The notes below the pieces were generated by a model. That model ran no database searches, had not been told where the DNA came from, and saw only the letters and a list, made by a program, of their open reading frames with translations. A stretch of 64,000 nt of DNA. Origin: a virus. The stretch is taken from the IMG/VR virus record IMGVR_UViG_3300028423_001099, positions 1 through 64,000 of that record, one strand, 5' to 3'. Positions 23,494 through 32,357 of the stretch are shown here, in pieces (within the stretch, counting starts at the first letter, position 1; every line of letters begins with the position of its first letter). Both the position numbers and the translations under genes were made by a program.

Positions 23494-23505
23494 AGGATTA
23501 GAACC

Positions 23506-23790
23506 ATGAACGATATGAGAAAACTATTAGAAGCAGTCGAATCTGCACAGAGTGACAATGCTAGCAGCGCACTGGTTCGTAAAATTGGAACCCATATGTC
23601 CGAGATACTCGAAGATTTTTATTCATACTATGATTTAGAATCCGAAGACCCAGATATCGGCAACAATTTTGAAAACCATGGTGGTACAAATGATTACACC
23701 AGAGAGCAATTTGCGTGGTTGCAAGCCTACAGTGCGTTTATCGGAGCATCAGGAAGGCTGTTTGATAAACTAATTGACATAAAATTCTAG
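23506..23790 (+). CDS. MNxMRKL-family protein 1, 94 aa
   Basis: Begins MNDMRKLLEAVESAQ. The start region, including the GGATT-type ribosome site and the first eight codons, is repeated in the next two genes. L-L-E at 7-9 fits a processing site. The rest is acidic and aromatic (DFYSYYDLESEDPDIG). Function unknown. Confidence 0.7.
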   Translation: MNDMRKLLEAVESAQSDNASSALVRKIGTHMSEILEDFYSYYDLESEDPDIGNNFENHGGTNDYTREQFAWLQAYSAFIGASGRLFDKLIDIKF

Positions 23791-23808
23791 AAGAAAAGGA
23801 CTGGAATT

Positions 23809-24213
23809 ATGAACGAAATGAGAAAATTGATGGAAACTACAGCTCAGCTGTTTGATGACAGAGTGGAATCAGACACCGATCGCTACTATGCTGATCAGGA
23901 TCGCAGTGAACAAGAAGCAGCAGAGAATCTGCCCTATGACATTGAAGATGCAGAGAACTATTTTCTCAATGACCCTGCAGGCAAGACAGAGTTTGCAGAC
24001 TTCTTCTTGGACAATCTAGTAGAAAATCCTAGGGAGGTCGACATTGATCTCATGATAGACATTGTGAAAAACTATTTTGACAGTGTGGTTGCAGATCAAT
24101 CTCTGCCAGCTCAGTTTGCAGAATCAGAAACCATGAATGAGGTTCTAGCAAACTATTTGGAAGGTCGTGGATACAACTTAGATGCCAGCCAAATCGAACA
24201 ATATAGAAGATAG
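23809..24213 (+). CDS. MNxMRKL-family protein 2, 134 aa
   Basis: Begins MNEMRKLMETTAQLFDD. Strongly acidic, helical, no membrane segment. Shares only the N-terminal peptide with its neighbours, so the common part acts as a tag rather than the whole gene being duplicated. AAGGA ribosome site. Confidence 0.7.
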   Translation: MNEMRKLMETTAQLFDDRVESDTDRYYADQDRSEQEAAENLPYDIEDAENYFLNDPAGKTEFADFFLDNLVENPREVDIDLMIDIVKNYFDSVVADQSLPAQFAESETMNEVLANYLEGRGYNLDASQIEQYRR

Positions 24214-24222
24214 GATATTATT

Positions 24223-24708
24223 ATGAATGACATGAGAAAACTGATTGATGCAGCAACACCGCTGTTTGAATCACATAAAAAAACACCCGTGGCAGAAGCC
24301 ATTGACGGCCCAGATTACGGACACGAAGGCTCAGCTGACATGGCCCTGACACAGTTGCATTTTATCGAGTATGCTGCACAGGAAGTACGCGAATGCCTGG
24401 AAGCAGGTACCATGATGGAAGAATGGTATCAGAACAAGCTGGCCAAAATCCACGGCGACATGGAAGGCCTGCACTCTCACATGGAAGGTCAAAAGCGACG
24501 CAGAGAGATGTGTGGCCCTGATGAGATAATGCCAGATGACATGGCAGATGATGCTGGCCTGGCAATGACCGAGAAGAAAAAAGACAAAAGCCCAGGCAAG
24601 ATCGACAAAGACGAAGATCCCTGCTGGAAAGGCTACAAAATGGTAGGCACCAAGAAGAAAAATGGCAAAGAAGTGCCCAACTGTGTGCCTGGCAAAAAAG
24701 GCAAGTAA
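24223..24708 (+). CDS. MNxMRKL-family protein 3 with two-cysteine tail, 161 aa
   Basis: Begins MNDMRKLIDAATPLFES. A central helical part (about 35-90) is followed by a lysine-rich linker and a C-terminal module DEDPCWKGYKMVGTKKK...NCVPG with two cysteines. I recall this tail from several T4-like marine phage proteins. Likely an internal or virion-associated protein. Confidence 0.7.
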   Translation: MNDMRKLIDAATPLFESHKKTPVAEAIDGPDYGHEGSADMALTQLHFIEYAAQEVRECLEAGTMMEEWYQNKLAKIHGDMEGLHSHMEGQKRRREMCGPDEIMPDDMADDAGLAMTEKKKDKSPGKIDKDEDPCWKGYKMVGTKKKNGKEVPNCVPGKKGK

Positions 24709-24729
24709 ACAAATCAACGAGAAAAAAGG

Positions 24730-25842
24730 ATGGAAATTGTTGAAGACCCCAATCTTATTACAATATTTCATCCTTATGGAATAGACAGCAGCAGTCCTAA
24801 CGGTCCCTGGAAATTCATAGAATTCCTGCAGACAATAAAAAATAAAAAAGTCGTTGTTTTTAATCCAGAAGAATTCAATCCTTTTTTTCGCTCTGATCAA
24901 GGCGGCATAAACAGCCGTGAAGCCTACTGGAATTATGTAAACCAGTTTAACTCTGTGATCACAGAAAATAACATCACATTGGAGTACTGGATCAGCATCC
25001 ACGATGATCAAAATCTAGAATGGCGCAACGAGTTCAAGGTAAAAGCAATTAACTGGCCTGCATATCAGCTTCACTGTACAGCACACGATCTACAAAAAGA
25101 CTCTATTCAACAAGTGAAGCATATCAACAAGCTGGCAATCAGCATGAATTCCAAACCCACGCATCACCGTTGTATGCTGATAGAATCCATTTATAAAGAG
25201 CAACTGAAGAATGATTTTTGTTTAAGCTGGCTAATGCCCGATGCTGTTGAAGATTTTCATTTTGAACATTTTAACAACCAACAGCATGTGTTAGACTATG
25301 ACCCGGGTCCGGAACCTGATCCTAGAACAATATATCCTCCGAACGTACAAAATCCAACAGAGTTTTACACTTGCTTGTTCAACATAGTAGCAGAAACCAC
25401 AGTGGACCTGCCGGATATCAGCGAAAAGACATTTGTGCCTTTGCTCTGCGGAAAACCATTCTTGGTTTTGGGAATTCCTGGGTTACATCGGATGCTTGTT
25501 GATCATTATGGGATAAAACTGTTCGAAGAACACATCGACTATGGTTTTGATGATGTAGAGGATACCCAGACTAGAATCAATCTAATATTGAAACAAATTG
25601 CTAAATATCGTGGAGAAAACTACAACGACCTCTACAGAGAAATGTTGCCGGTCATAGAGCACAACAAAAAACTATGTTGGGATATTGTGCATTCTAAATC
25701 TATGTTTCCAGAAGATTTATCTCAGAGGGTAAAACATTTGTCGCAGTCCACACACTGGCTTGCTGACACAATCACAACACAGACACACAAAGGTAATACT
25801 TATGCCAAAGAAAACCACACTCAACGGCAAGCTCAACAATAA
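24730..25842 (+). CDS. Glycosyltransferase-like (exostosin-type) protein
   Basis: 370 residues, with the same C-terminal block as the gene at 15555: SEKTFVPLLCGKPFLVLGIPG and a following YGIKLFEEHIDYGFDD. The N-terminus is a Rossmann-like strand-helix (LITIFHPYGIDSSSP...KKVVVFNPEEFN). Predicted sugar transferase; acceptor unknown. It overlaps the next small gene by 41 bases. Confidence 0.65.
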   Translation: MEIVEDPNLITIFHPYGIDSSSPNGPWKFIEFLQTIKNKKVVVFNPEEFNPFFRSDQGGINSREAYWNYVNQFNSVITENNITLEYWISIHDDQNLEWRNEFKVKAINWPAYQLHCTAHDLQKDSIQQVKHINKLAISMNSKPTHHRCMLIESIYKEQLKNDFCLSWLMPDAVEDFHFEHFNNQQHVLDYDPGPEPDPRTIYPPNVQNPTEFYTCLFNIVAETTVDLPDISEKTFVPLLCGKPFLVLGIPGLHRMLVDHYGIKLFEEHIDYGFDDVEDTQTRINLILKQIAKYRGENYNDLYREMLPVIEHNKKLCWDIVHSKSMFPEDLSQRVKHLSQSTHWLADTITTQTHKGNTYAKENHTQRQAQQ

Positions 25843-25945
25843 TCCGCCCAAAGGCACCAGCATTGGCTCTGGCAATGTTAAAACCAGCAGCATGAACAAA
25901 AGCAAGAAGCGCAGTCACAAACGCTATCGCGGGCAAGGCAAATAA
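25802..25945 (+). CDS. Small basic protein, 47 aa
   Basis: Start at the ATG at 25802, behind AAGGTAATACTT. Composition is K/S/G/N-rich with MNKSKKRSHKRYRGQGK at the end. This basic tail resembles tails on other T4-like phage virion proteins. Probably nucleic-acid-binding; no fold predicted. Confidence 0.6.
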   Translation: MPKKTTLNGKLNNNPPKGTSIGSGNVKTSSMNKSKKRSHKRYRGQGK

Positions 25946-25956
25946 GCACAATAAAA

Positions 25957-26793
25957 ATGATGGTGTGCTTCTACGATCACAAAAAAAATCTGTTGCTGTT
26001 GCCTATTAACAGATGCGGCGCAGGAATGTTTTCTGAGATTGCATCAGCAAGCACAGACCTAACAGTAACCACTGTTGAAGAATTTTTTGGAGGTGCCAGT
26101 CCGGACCAGATACCAGAGATTGTTGCTATTGTGCGGCACCCTACTCGTGCATTTGTCAGTGGTGTCTCAGAGATTTTTGACGTCAATGGAGTTAGGCCAA
26201 AAATAAATCACATAGATCATCGAGCATATCATCTCGGCAGCAGGCATCTATCGCATCGCCTTGCTATTCCTATGATTTTTGCATCAGCAGGCTGTACACT
26301 AACCATGTGGTTACTTGATGAACTCAGTGAAAAAATGATTGAGCTTTATCCCGAGCACAGTGAAATTATCAATCAGCATCACAGTGAAGATGCGTGTTCT
26401 ATGAGAACCAGCAATGTTCGACAGGTGCTATGTTGGCTCAGATATGAAGAATATATCAACAGTGTAAATGTCCAACATGCGTCCGAGTTGACCTGGGAAC
26501 AGTGGATGGAGCCCGAATTGGACCTATACAAGCATTGTGTGGGTTTCAGGAGATGCCAGCAACACTCAAACGACCATGACCCAAAAAGTGTTGGTGAGGG
26601 TTGCGTTAGACGGCTGTTTGACACAGAAGCATATTGGTGTGATAGAGCCCCGTCTTATCTAGCGCACGAACTGCCTCTCAACCTCATTGCTAAACTTTCG
26701 TCACTCGACCCCCACTGTTTTGATCCCAAAATAGTAGAGCTTAACAATAGCACAATGTCACGACTTAGCACAGACAAAAAAATTAACATTTGA
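25957..26793 (+). CDS. Sulfotransferase-like P-loop protein
   Basis: 278 residues. The N-terminal strand-loop LLLLPINRCGAGMFSEIA and the IVAIVRHPTRAFVSGV segment correspond to the 5' and 3' phosphosulfate-binding motifs of the sulfotransferase family. A second such protein is at 43605-44159. It is more diverged than that copy. Acceptor unknown. Confidence 0.6.
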   Translation: MMVCFYDHKKNLLLLPINRCGAGMFSEIASASTDLTVTTVEEFFGGASPDQIPEIVAIVRHPTRAFVSGVSEIFDVNGVRPKINHIDHRAYHLGSRHLSHRLAIPMIFASAGCTLTMWLLDELSEKMIELYPEHSEIINQHHSEDACSMRTSNVRQVLCWLRYEEYINSVNVQHASELTWEQWMEPELDLYKHCVGFRRCQQHSNDHDPKSVGEGCVRRLFDTEAYWCDRAPSYLAHELPLNLIAKLSSLDPHCFDPKIVELNNSTMSRLSTDKKINI

Positions 26794-26799
26794 TAAATA
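26792..26799 (+). promoter_or_regulatory. Late box GATAAATA, eight bases before ATG
   Basis: Plus strand GATAAATA at the stop of the upstream gene, eight bases before the ATG at 26808. The predicted leader would be about three bases. Confidence 0.55.
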
Positions 26800-26807
26800 C
26801 AACTGTT

Positions 26808-28361
26808 ATGCGCAAAGCTGTGATCTATCCGGGACGTTTTCAGCCTATGCTGAGACACCACGCAGAAGTGTTTCAAACACTGCGGGCACAATTTCCTGAT
26901 GCTGAAGTTTACCTGTCTAGCACAAACAAAACTGACAGCGATTCTAGCCCTTTTAGCTTTCGGGAAAAACAACAAATAGCTTCTCAGATGTATGGCATTG
27001 ATTCGAGTAAGATGCTGGAAATTCCAGTGCCCTACAATGTAGACATGTATGACTTTGACCCAGATAACACACTGTTGATCATGGCAGTGGGAGGCAAAGA
27101 CTATGATCGCTTTCCTGTAAAAAACGTCAACGACGAAACAGGATTGGTCATGAAGAAAACAGCAGATGAACCCGCACGATTACAGCCAATAGATACTATG
27201 AAGGGCGATCCGTTGCCAATGAAACAGAGAGCATATATTGCTTATGCTCCTACAGTAGAAGACCAGCAGGGCGATGTACGCAGTGCCAGTGCATTTCGTC
27301 AACAGTTCAAGTCGGCACCAGATAAACAAACAGCACAAAAAGTATTCACCAGACATTTCGGAGAATACAACGAAGAAATTTTCAATTTGGTCTATGACCG
27401 ACTAGTGGAGCAGGATATGAATGAATCAATAAACACTGTGAGAAAGCTGGCAGGACTGCCAGAAGTCCACAGAGAGCAAGAGGTCACACAGGAAGCAGCT
27501 CCTGTGGACTATGCAATGACTGATGCAGAGAAACAGCTGGCAGAGCTAGGCAGAACACTCATGGACAATGCCATGCAGGAAAACAGTGACAAGCTATCCA
27601 ACTACATGAGTTTGGTTGGTCGCATGTTCACAGAATATGGCACAAACGAGGGTGCAAAATCTCTGCCTGAACTTGCTGACAAGTTGAAAATGTCCGAGGA
27701 AGAGGTGTTGAAATTTGCAGCTTATGCTCAAAAATTACAACAAGAAAAAGAAGGCACACCAGACAACGAAACCGAAATTGACCTCAGTGACTTCTACGAG
27801 GGCGAAGTGCCCAAAGACGAATTCGACGAAGCATCGCCGTTGGTGGGTGCAGCAGCGAGTGTTGCAGGGCGCATGGCTTCTAAATCTGCAGCACGCCGTG
27901 GTGCAGGCAAAACTCTCAGCAGGGCTGCAGGCAGTGTTGCAGGCGCTGCGGCCAAATCGGCATTGTCCAAGGCATCGGGCACAGCAAGGAAGAAATCAGG
28001 CAACAAGGACAGCGACATGGAAGAGGGTTCTGTTGCAGACTTTCATGCTGGCCAAGACACAGAGTCGGGCCCGGGCTGTGACTACTATGATCGGGAAACA
28101 CCTGTGGCAGATACATTTAGCCACAAAACAGTTGGAGATCTGTCGCCCATCGAAGCCACTGCTCGTCTGAGCACAACTGCAGTAAACGATGCAATGGGCC
28201 GGCTGGACATGATCAAAGAAAAGCTCTGTGATGACTCTGAGTTGCACACAGAAGTGCACAATGACATACAAGATATCATGGACATGCTACGTGATTATCG
28301 CAGAGAAATTGTAAATATAGCAGATGACGCAATGAGTCATCAAGGAGATAAAAATGTCTAA
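26808..28361 (+). CDS. Nucleotidyltransferase fused to internal-protein-like domain
   Basis: 517 residues. Residues 1 to about 175 are a cytidylyltransferase/NMN-adenylyltransferase-like domain: YPGRFQPMLRHHAEVF (HxGH-type site altered to RHHAE), then R-S-A-S-A-F-R in the second motif. From about 205 a new start-like peptide appears (MNESINTVRKLAGLPEV), followed by helical, Ala-rich (about 345-400) and acidic segments. So an enzyme joined to a virion-type protein. Start at 26808; the longer frame begins before the promoter box. Confidence 0.75.
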   Translation: MRKAVIYPGRFQPMLRHHAEVFQTLRAQFPDAEVYLSSTNKTDSDSSPFSFREKQQIASQMYGIDSSKMLEIPVPYNVDMYDFDPDNTLLIMAVGGKDYDRFPVKNVNDETGLVMKKTADEPARLQPIDTMKGDPLPMKQRAYIAYAPTVEDQQGDVRSASAFRQQFKSAPDKQTAQKVFTRHFGEYNEEIFNLVYDRLVEQDMNESINTVRKLAGLPEVHREQEVTQEAAPVDYAMTDAEKQLAELGRTLMDNAMQENSDKLSNYMSLVGRMFTEYGTNEGAKSLPELADKLKMSEEEVLKFAAYAQKLQQEKEGTPDNETEIDLSDFYEGEVPKDEFDEASPLVGAAASVAGRMASKSAARRGAGKTLSRAAGSVAGAAAKSALSKASGTARKKSGNKDSDMEEGSVADFHAGQDTESGPGCDYYDRETPVADTFSHKTVGDLSPIEATARLSTTAVNDAMGRLDMIKEKLCDDSELHTEVHNDIQDIMDMLRDYRREIVNIADDAMSHQGDKNV

Positions 28362-28746
28362 ACACAATCAAATTGAAGAACTACAACGACTGGCCGGTCT
28401 AAGCGTCAGCGAAAATCACGAAGAAAGCGGCAAAGACATCACCAAAACTGTGGTGGGGCACGTTGATGATGAAGTGCACAATCTAAAAAAACTATCCTAT
28501 CAAATGGGTTCATACTGTGTGGAACTTTTTAAAATTCTTGACAGTTTGCCTGAAAACTCAGATATCCCCCATTGGGTGCAGGCAAAGTTGGTAAAAGCAC
28601 AGGATTATGTGAGCACATGCAAGCATTGGATGGAAAACGAGATTGCGGTTCCCGATCATGGTGCTGAACCTATTCTAGGTGCCAACCCAGACTCCATGGT
28701 ATCACCAGATGCACAAGATTTCTCGGATCCCAGTGGACTGAGCTAA
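28354..28746 (+). CDS. Hypothetical protein with shared N-terminus, 130 aa
   Basis: Begins MSKHNQIEELQRLAGLSVSE, similar to the internal MNESINTVRKLAGLPEV of the upstream gene, so the two share a short module. Helical, one conserved-looking HVDDEVHNLKKL stretch. AAGGAG site and an eight-base overlap with the upstream gene. The 60 bases after it, between convergent genes, show no gene or clear hairpin. Confidence 0.7.
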   Translation: MSKHNQIEELQRLAGLSVSENHEESGKDITKTVVGHVDDEVHNLKKLSYQMGSYCVELFKILDSLPENSDIPHWVQAKLVKAQDYVSTCKHWMENEIAVPDHGAEPILGANPDSMVSPDAQDFSDPSGLS

Positions 28747-28806
28747 CTCTGGCTTTTCTGCTCTGGTTGTCGCCTGCTAATAAGATTTTTTTCATGATGA
28801 CTTCGT

Positions 28807-29661
28807 TTATTTGATCCAACTGGTGTTAATTACCAGATCTCTGGCATATTCCAGCCAGAACTTTCCTGCAGGCGGTCCACCGTTGCAGGTGCCGTCGCTT
28901 TCTCCGGGCACCTTGATCCACAAGTAAGCATCACAGTGTTCAAGTTGAGTGTGTGTGGTAGGCGGTATGCCCAATGCGCGCTCGGGCGGATTGCACCACT
29001 CGTTGCCATAAGGACCTGCACCGTTGCGGCTGGTATCTACCACATAATAATCAACATCTGCATATTCCCTGACTCGTTCGGCCCACTTTACACTCTCTTT
29101 GGTGGTGCGATAGTTGCTCACATTCACACTAAAGCCTCTGGTCTCAGAATTGCACACACTGTTGAGCAGTTTGCCTGCTGTTTCGGGATCAAGCCAATTG
29201 CTGTGCCCGATGTCAGCATACACATGAGCATTGCAGTTTTCTCTCAAAATTGACAGAGATTGTTTCATGAGTTCAAGACGTTTTTGCGCAGGTTTTTTCT
29301 CCATCAATGTGGTGTGTGGCAATCCGTCGGGCTCATATATCACAATGGGCTGTCGATCTCCCAGTGTTTTTGCAAATGTTTCTATGAACTGTAGATATGT
29401 GTCATCACTAGAAGCGCCGCCTTTGCTGTAATTACCCATGTCGCGGTTGGGCAAATTGTAGATCACCATGATAGGTAGCAGCGGGTCAGCTCTGTTGAGA
29501 AGACGTGTGATCCGACTGTGTACCTTGAAAAGATCTTTTTTGCCTTTTTTTACTCCAAACCAAAAGGCCACAGGATATTCAAAGATTTTGCCTGCCACAG
29601 GATATTTCTCTCTGTGATTGCGAATACGATCAAAGTCGTTGACGTAGAAAGGATAATCCAT
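28807..29661 (-). CDS. Glycoside hydrolase family 6 (cellulase) protein
   Basis: 284 residues matching the GH6 barrel through most of its length: YNLPNRD at 68-74, the catalytic-acid motif E110-P-D112-G-L, YADIGHSNWL at 148-157, GFSVNVSNY at 176-184, VDTSRNG at 208-214, NEWCNPPERALG at 220-231 and WIKVPGESDG at 248-257. GH6 enzymes are inverting endoglucanases or cellobiohydrolases on beta-1,4-glucan. No signal peptide and no carbohydrate-binding module. It follows the deformylase gene by eight bases and shares its late promoter. Confidence 0.88.
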   Translation of the reverse strand: MDYPFYVNDFDRIRNHREKYPVAGKIFEYPVAFWFGVKKGKKDLFKVHSRITRLLNRADPLLPIMVIYNLPNRDMGNYSKGGASSDDTYLQFIETFAKTLGDRQPIVIYEPDGLPHTTLMEKKPAQKRLELMKQSLSILRENCNAHVYADIGHSNWLDPETAGKLLNSVCNSETRGFSVNVSNYRTTKESVKWAERVREYADVDYYVVDTSRNGAGPYGNEWCNPPERALGIPPTTHTQLEHCDAYLWIKVPGESDGTCNGGPPAGKFWLEYARDLVINTSWIK

Positions 29662-29669
29662 ATGAGGAT

Positions 29670-30254
29670 CTAGCGAACGCTGCGATACAGCTTTTTAAAC
29701 AGTTTGTCTCGCTTTTGCTTGGCATGCTTGAGTTTGAATTCACTCACATGGTCCAAGAACACTTGTCCTTGTAGGTGATCATACTCATGCAGGAAACAGC
29801 GAGCATCCATGCCATCCATCCAGGTTTCAACTTGAGTTTTGCCGTCAGTCTTGTAATACCTTACTTTGATTTCTGCCGGACGTTCGACCAATAGATACAA
29901 CAGTGGCCATGTGAGGCAGCCTTCTTTGATTTTTGCTGATCCCTGTGTTTCTAGGATTTCCGGTTTGTAGACACCAATGTCGCCAAGCATGCTATGTGTC
30001 ATCACAAACATATTATAACTACTGCCCAGTTGGTTGGCTGCTAGGCCAATGCCCATGTTGTCGTGCATCAAAGCAAGCATTTCCTGTTCTCGCTGATGCC
30101 AGTCGACGTCGCTGCTAAACGGATCAGTGGTAGCTTTGCGATACAGTGCAGGATGACTGGGCTCTACTAGCTCGCAGTGCCACTCGTCTACACTGAGACT
30201 GCTTGTGCGCACCGAACTACTGCTGGCATATCGATCGTAGGGATTATATTGCAT
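29670..30254 (-). CDS. def: Peptide deformylase
   Basis: 194 residues with all three family motifs: G68-I-G-L-A-A-N-Q, E111-G-C113-L-T-W-P and H156-E-Y-D-H160. It removes the formyl group from nascent proteins, using Fe or Zn. The EGCLTWP form and a 30-residue N-terminal extension differ from host Def. Start codon lies five bases after a late box, so the message is probably leaderless. Confidence 0.93.
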   Translation of the reverse strand: MQYNPYDRYASSSSVRTSSLSVDEWHCELVEPSHPALYRKATTDPFSSDVDWHQREQEMLALMHDNMGIGLAANQLGSSYNMFVMTHSMLGDIGVYKPEILETQGSAKIKEGCLTWPLLYLLVERPAEIKVRYYKTDGKTQVETWMDGMDARCFLHEYDHLQGQVFLDHVSEFKLKHAKQKRDKLFKKLYRSVR

Positions 30255-30259
30255 AACTG

Positions 30260-30267
30260 TATTTATT
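30260..30267 (-). promoter_or_regulatory. Late box AATAAATA, five bases before ATG
   Basis: Minus strand AATAAATA, CAGTT, then the def ATG at 30254. A second AATAAATA on the same strand is at 30288-30295. Confidence 0.65.
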
Positions 30268-30313
30268 TGAAATTTCTGAGACTGCGATATTTATTTGAAG
30301 AGATATCAATCAA

Positions 30314-30321
30314 GATAAATA
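30314..30321 (+). promoter_or_regulatory. Late box GATAAATA, five bases before ATG
   Basis: Plus strand GATAAATA, CCATT, then ATG at 30327. Divergent to the def box; the two starts are 73 bases apart. Confidence 0.65.
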
Positions 30322-30326
30322 CCATT

Positions 30327-31175
30327 ATGAGCAAAGTGCCCGACAACAACACAGTTTATCTCACTGATGTACTGCCTTTGAATCGCTGGGAGTTGGTTGA
30401 TCTATACACAAGAGCCTGGGCGCAAAGAAATGAAAATGCGTGGTACGGATATATTCCTAAAACAGCACTATACTTTGATGACCCACTGAGTGTCACAAAA
30501 CAGACCCTTGACAATTATTTTTCGGGTCATAGATATCAAAAACATCCTGACGAAATACTTGAATATGATCGAGGAGAAGATTCTAGCACGGAATATTTTG
30601 CCAAGCTGGTATGGCTCACACACGATTATTTTAGATACAATGGTTTTCAGACCCCGATATGTGCACATTACAATCCTAGACTTGATTGCAATGTGATTCA
30701 CCCCGGAGGTTCTAGGAATCAAATTCTCAATCTATTTGGAGACGATAAACTAGAAGCCATGTATTTCAACACAGGCGGCGTTGAACCGCCCTGGCTAGCA
30801 GATATGAAAAAAATAGACATTGCGGATTTTATGTTGAATCGAGGCTGGGCCGCTGGTGCAGTTCCAGACCACGGTAGTCTGATTCCGCACTTTGTTAAAA
30901 AGACACATTGGATACCCTTGGGTATTCGTAGATTTCAGAGATATTTGTACAAGCTGATGCATGCATCTTCGGTTCCGTTGCAAATCAAAAGCAACACAGA
31001 CCTAGAGTATCTTGGGCCGTGGCAAGTATCGGATGCATCTGAGCACGACGTCAGAGTCGATGCTCACCATCAACTAGATCAAATAGACCAAATAAAAATC
31101 ACACTTTTGGCTTGTGCAAAAGTGAATTATCAGTATAAAAATTACAAAATAACATGCAAGAAACCTATCAACTAG
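30327..31175 (+). CDS. Hypothetical protein, 282 aa
   Basis: Start at 30327 (MSKVPDNNTVYLTDVLP) by promoter position. Soluble; contains ICAHYNPRLDCNVIHPGGSRNQIL, which could be a nucleotide- or sugar-binding loop, and a basic region near 200. It overlaps the radical SAM gene by 22 bases, so the two probably work together, perhaps as partner or substrate-binding protein. Not recognised. Confidence 0.65.
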   Translation: MSKVPDNNTVYLTDVLPLNRWELVDLYTRAWAQRNENAWYGYIPKTALYFDDPLSVTKQTLDNYFSGHRYQKHPDEILEYDRGEDSSTEYFAKLVWLTHDYFRYNGFQTPICAHYNPRLDCNVIHPGGSRNQILNLFGDDKLEAMYFNTGGVEPPWLADMKKIDIADFMLNRGWAAGAVPDHGSLIPHFVKKTHWIPLGIRRFQRYLYKLMHASSVPLQIKSNTDLEYLGPWQVSDASEHDVRVDAHHQLDQIDQIKITLLACAKVNYQYKNYKITCKKPIN

Positions 31176-32131
31176 AGAGGGCAGTGATAGAAATAGCAGG
31201 GGGCTGTAACTACAGTTGCAGTATGTGTCCTCAGAGCACAGGCCGCGGCAAAGACTTTACCAAACTGATGCCACTGGATCTATTTGAGGAGATACTGGAT
31301 CAAATCACACCCCGTTACGGCTATCCTGTGATTAACATGGAAGGCTCAGGAGAGCCCACACTAGTAAAGAATCTTGCCCAGTATGTGGAAGCATGCACAC
31401 GCAGAGGTTGTGCAAGTTTTATCTACACCAATGGCTCTTATATGACAGGTGACTACATGCAGGATGCTGTGGATGCTGGACTCAGCTTTGTGAGATTTAG
31501 CTGCATTGGCTATACACCAGAGCTCTATCATCAGTGGATGAGCCAAGACAACTTTTATCGGATTCGGGACAATGCATGTGAAACACAGGCATATATCAAG
31601 CAAAACGGCAGTGACTGTGTGGTCAGCAGCTATCACCTCATACTAGACAACAATCAGATTGATCATGAAGTCAAACAGTATCAGAAAAACTTCATTGAGC
31701 CTGTGGGCAGTGTAGGGTATATCTGGAAAATGCACAACTGGAGTGGCAACTATCAGCCGCTGTATATCAGAGATCCTGCAGAGAAACGCACCTGTGGCAG
31801 ACCGTTTGCACCTGAGATCACTGTGAGAGCAGGTGGCCTAGATGGCAAGCAAGGTGCAGTAACACCCTGCTGTCAGACTATGGGGCCTCCAAACGAAGCA
31901 CTCAGTGTGCTAGGACACATGGACACACAAACATTTGAGGATGTGTTCTGGGGAGAAGCATATGAGGACCTGCGACAAGCTCACAATGATGGCGAGTTTG
32001 ACAGAATAGATTACTGCAAGAACTGTGATTTCTTGTACGAAGATCCAGAGGTATTGGTGTGGAGCAACGACCCCGATGCCCGTGTGGATCACATGTTAGG
32101 AACCGGTTTTGATTTATCAGATTACAAATAA
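31154..32131 (+). CDS. Radical SAM protein with C-terminal cysteines
   Basis: 325 residues. The 4Fe-4S-SAM motif is C18-x3-C22-x2-C25 (GGCNYSCSMC). E-G-S-G-E-P follows (SAM-binding GGE-like motif). The C-terminal part has further cysteines (ACGRPFAPE region, TPCCQT, YCKNC) as in SPASM-type domains that bind auxiliary clusters. Possible roles are peptide or sugar modification; the overlapping upstream gene may supply the target. Confidence 0.87.
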   Translation: MQETYQLERAVIEIAGGCNYSCSMCPQSTGRGKDFTKLMPLDLFEEILDQITPRYGYPVINMEGSGEPTLVKNLAQYVEACTRRGCASFIYTNGSYMTGDYMQDAVDAGLSFVRFSCIGYTPELYHQWMSQDNFYRIRDNACETQAYIKQNGSDCVVSSYHLILDNNQIDHEVKQYQKNFIEPVGSVGYIWKMHNWSGNYQPLYIRDPAEKRTCGRPFAPEITVRAGGLDGKQGAVTPCCQTMGPPNEALSVLGHMDTQTFEDVFWGEAYEDLRQAHNDGEFDRIDYCKNCDFLYEDPEVLVWSNDPDARVDHMLGTGFDLSDYK

Positions 32132-32132
32132 T

Positions 32133-32357
32133 CTATTTCTTAGAAAGCATATATTGTGCTATAGATGCTGAAAACTCATTGGCACGCAACACTTTAAAAT
32201 CTGTCACGGGCTCAATGTTTGAAATTTCAAGACGGTTGGTGTTCCGGTCGAAGCGCTCTTCAATCATATAGCATTCATGACAAATTTTTTCTAGCATTTC
32301 CATGGGCACTGCTAGTCTACCATAACCGCCTATTATCACATAGTCTTTATCAGCCAT
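32133..32357 (-). CDS. Hypothetical protein, 74 aa
   Basis: Small soluble protein (MADKDYVIIGGYGRLAVPMEMLEKI). Starts eight bases inside the end of the SGNH-like gene. End lies one base from the convergent radical SAM stop. Not recognised; similar small proteins are common in T4-like phages. Confidence 0.6.
   Translation of the reverse strand: MADKDYVIIGGYGRLAVPMEMLEKICHECYMIEERFDRNTNRLEISNIEPVTDFKVLRANEFSASIAQYMLSKK

Noticed and set aside
24331-25011. Minus-strand open frame of 226 codons
   Set aside because: It runs antisense to two well-supported plus-strand genes with ribosome sites, contains unlikely F/C/H-rich sequence and has no promoter. It is a shadow of codon bias.
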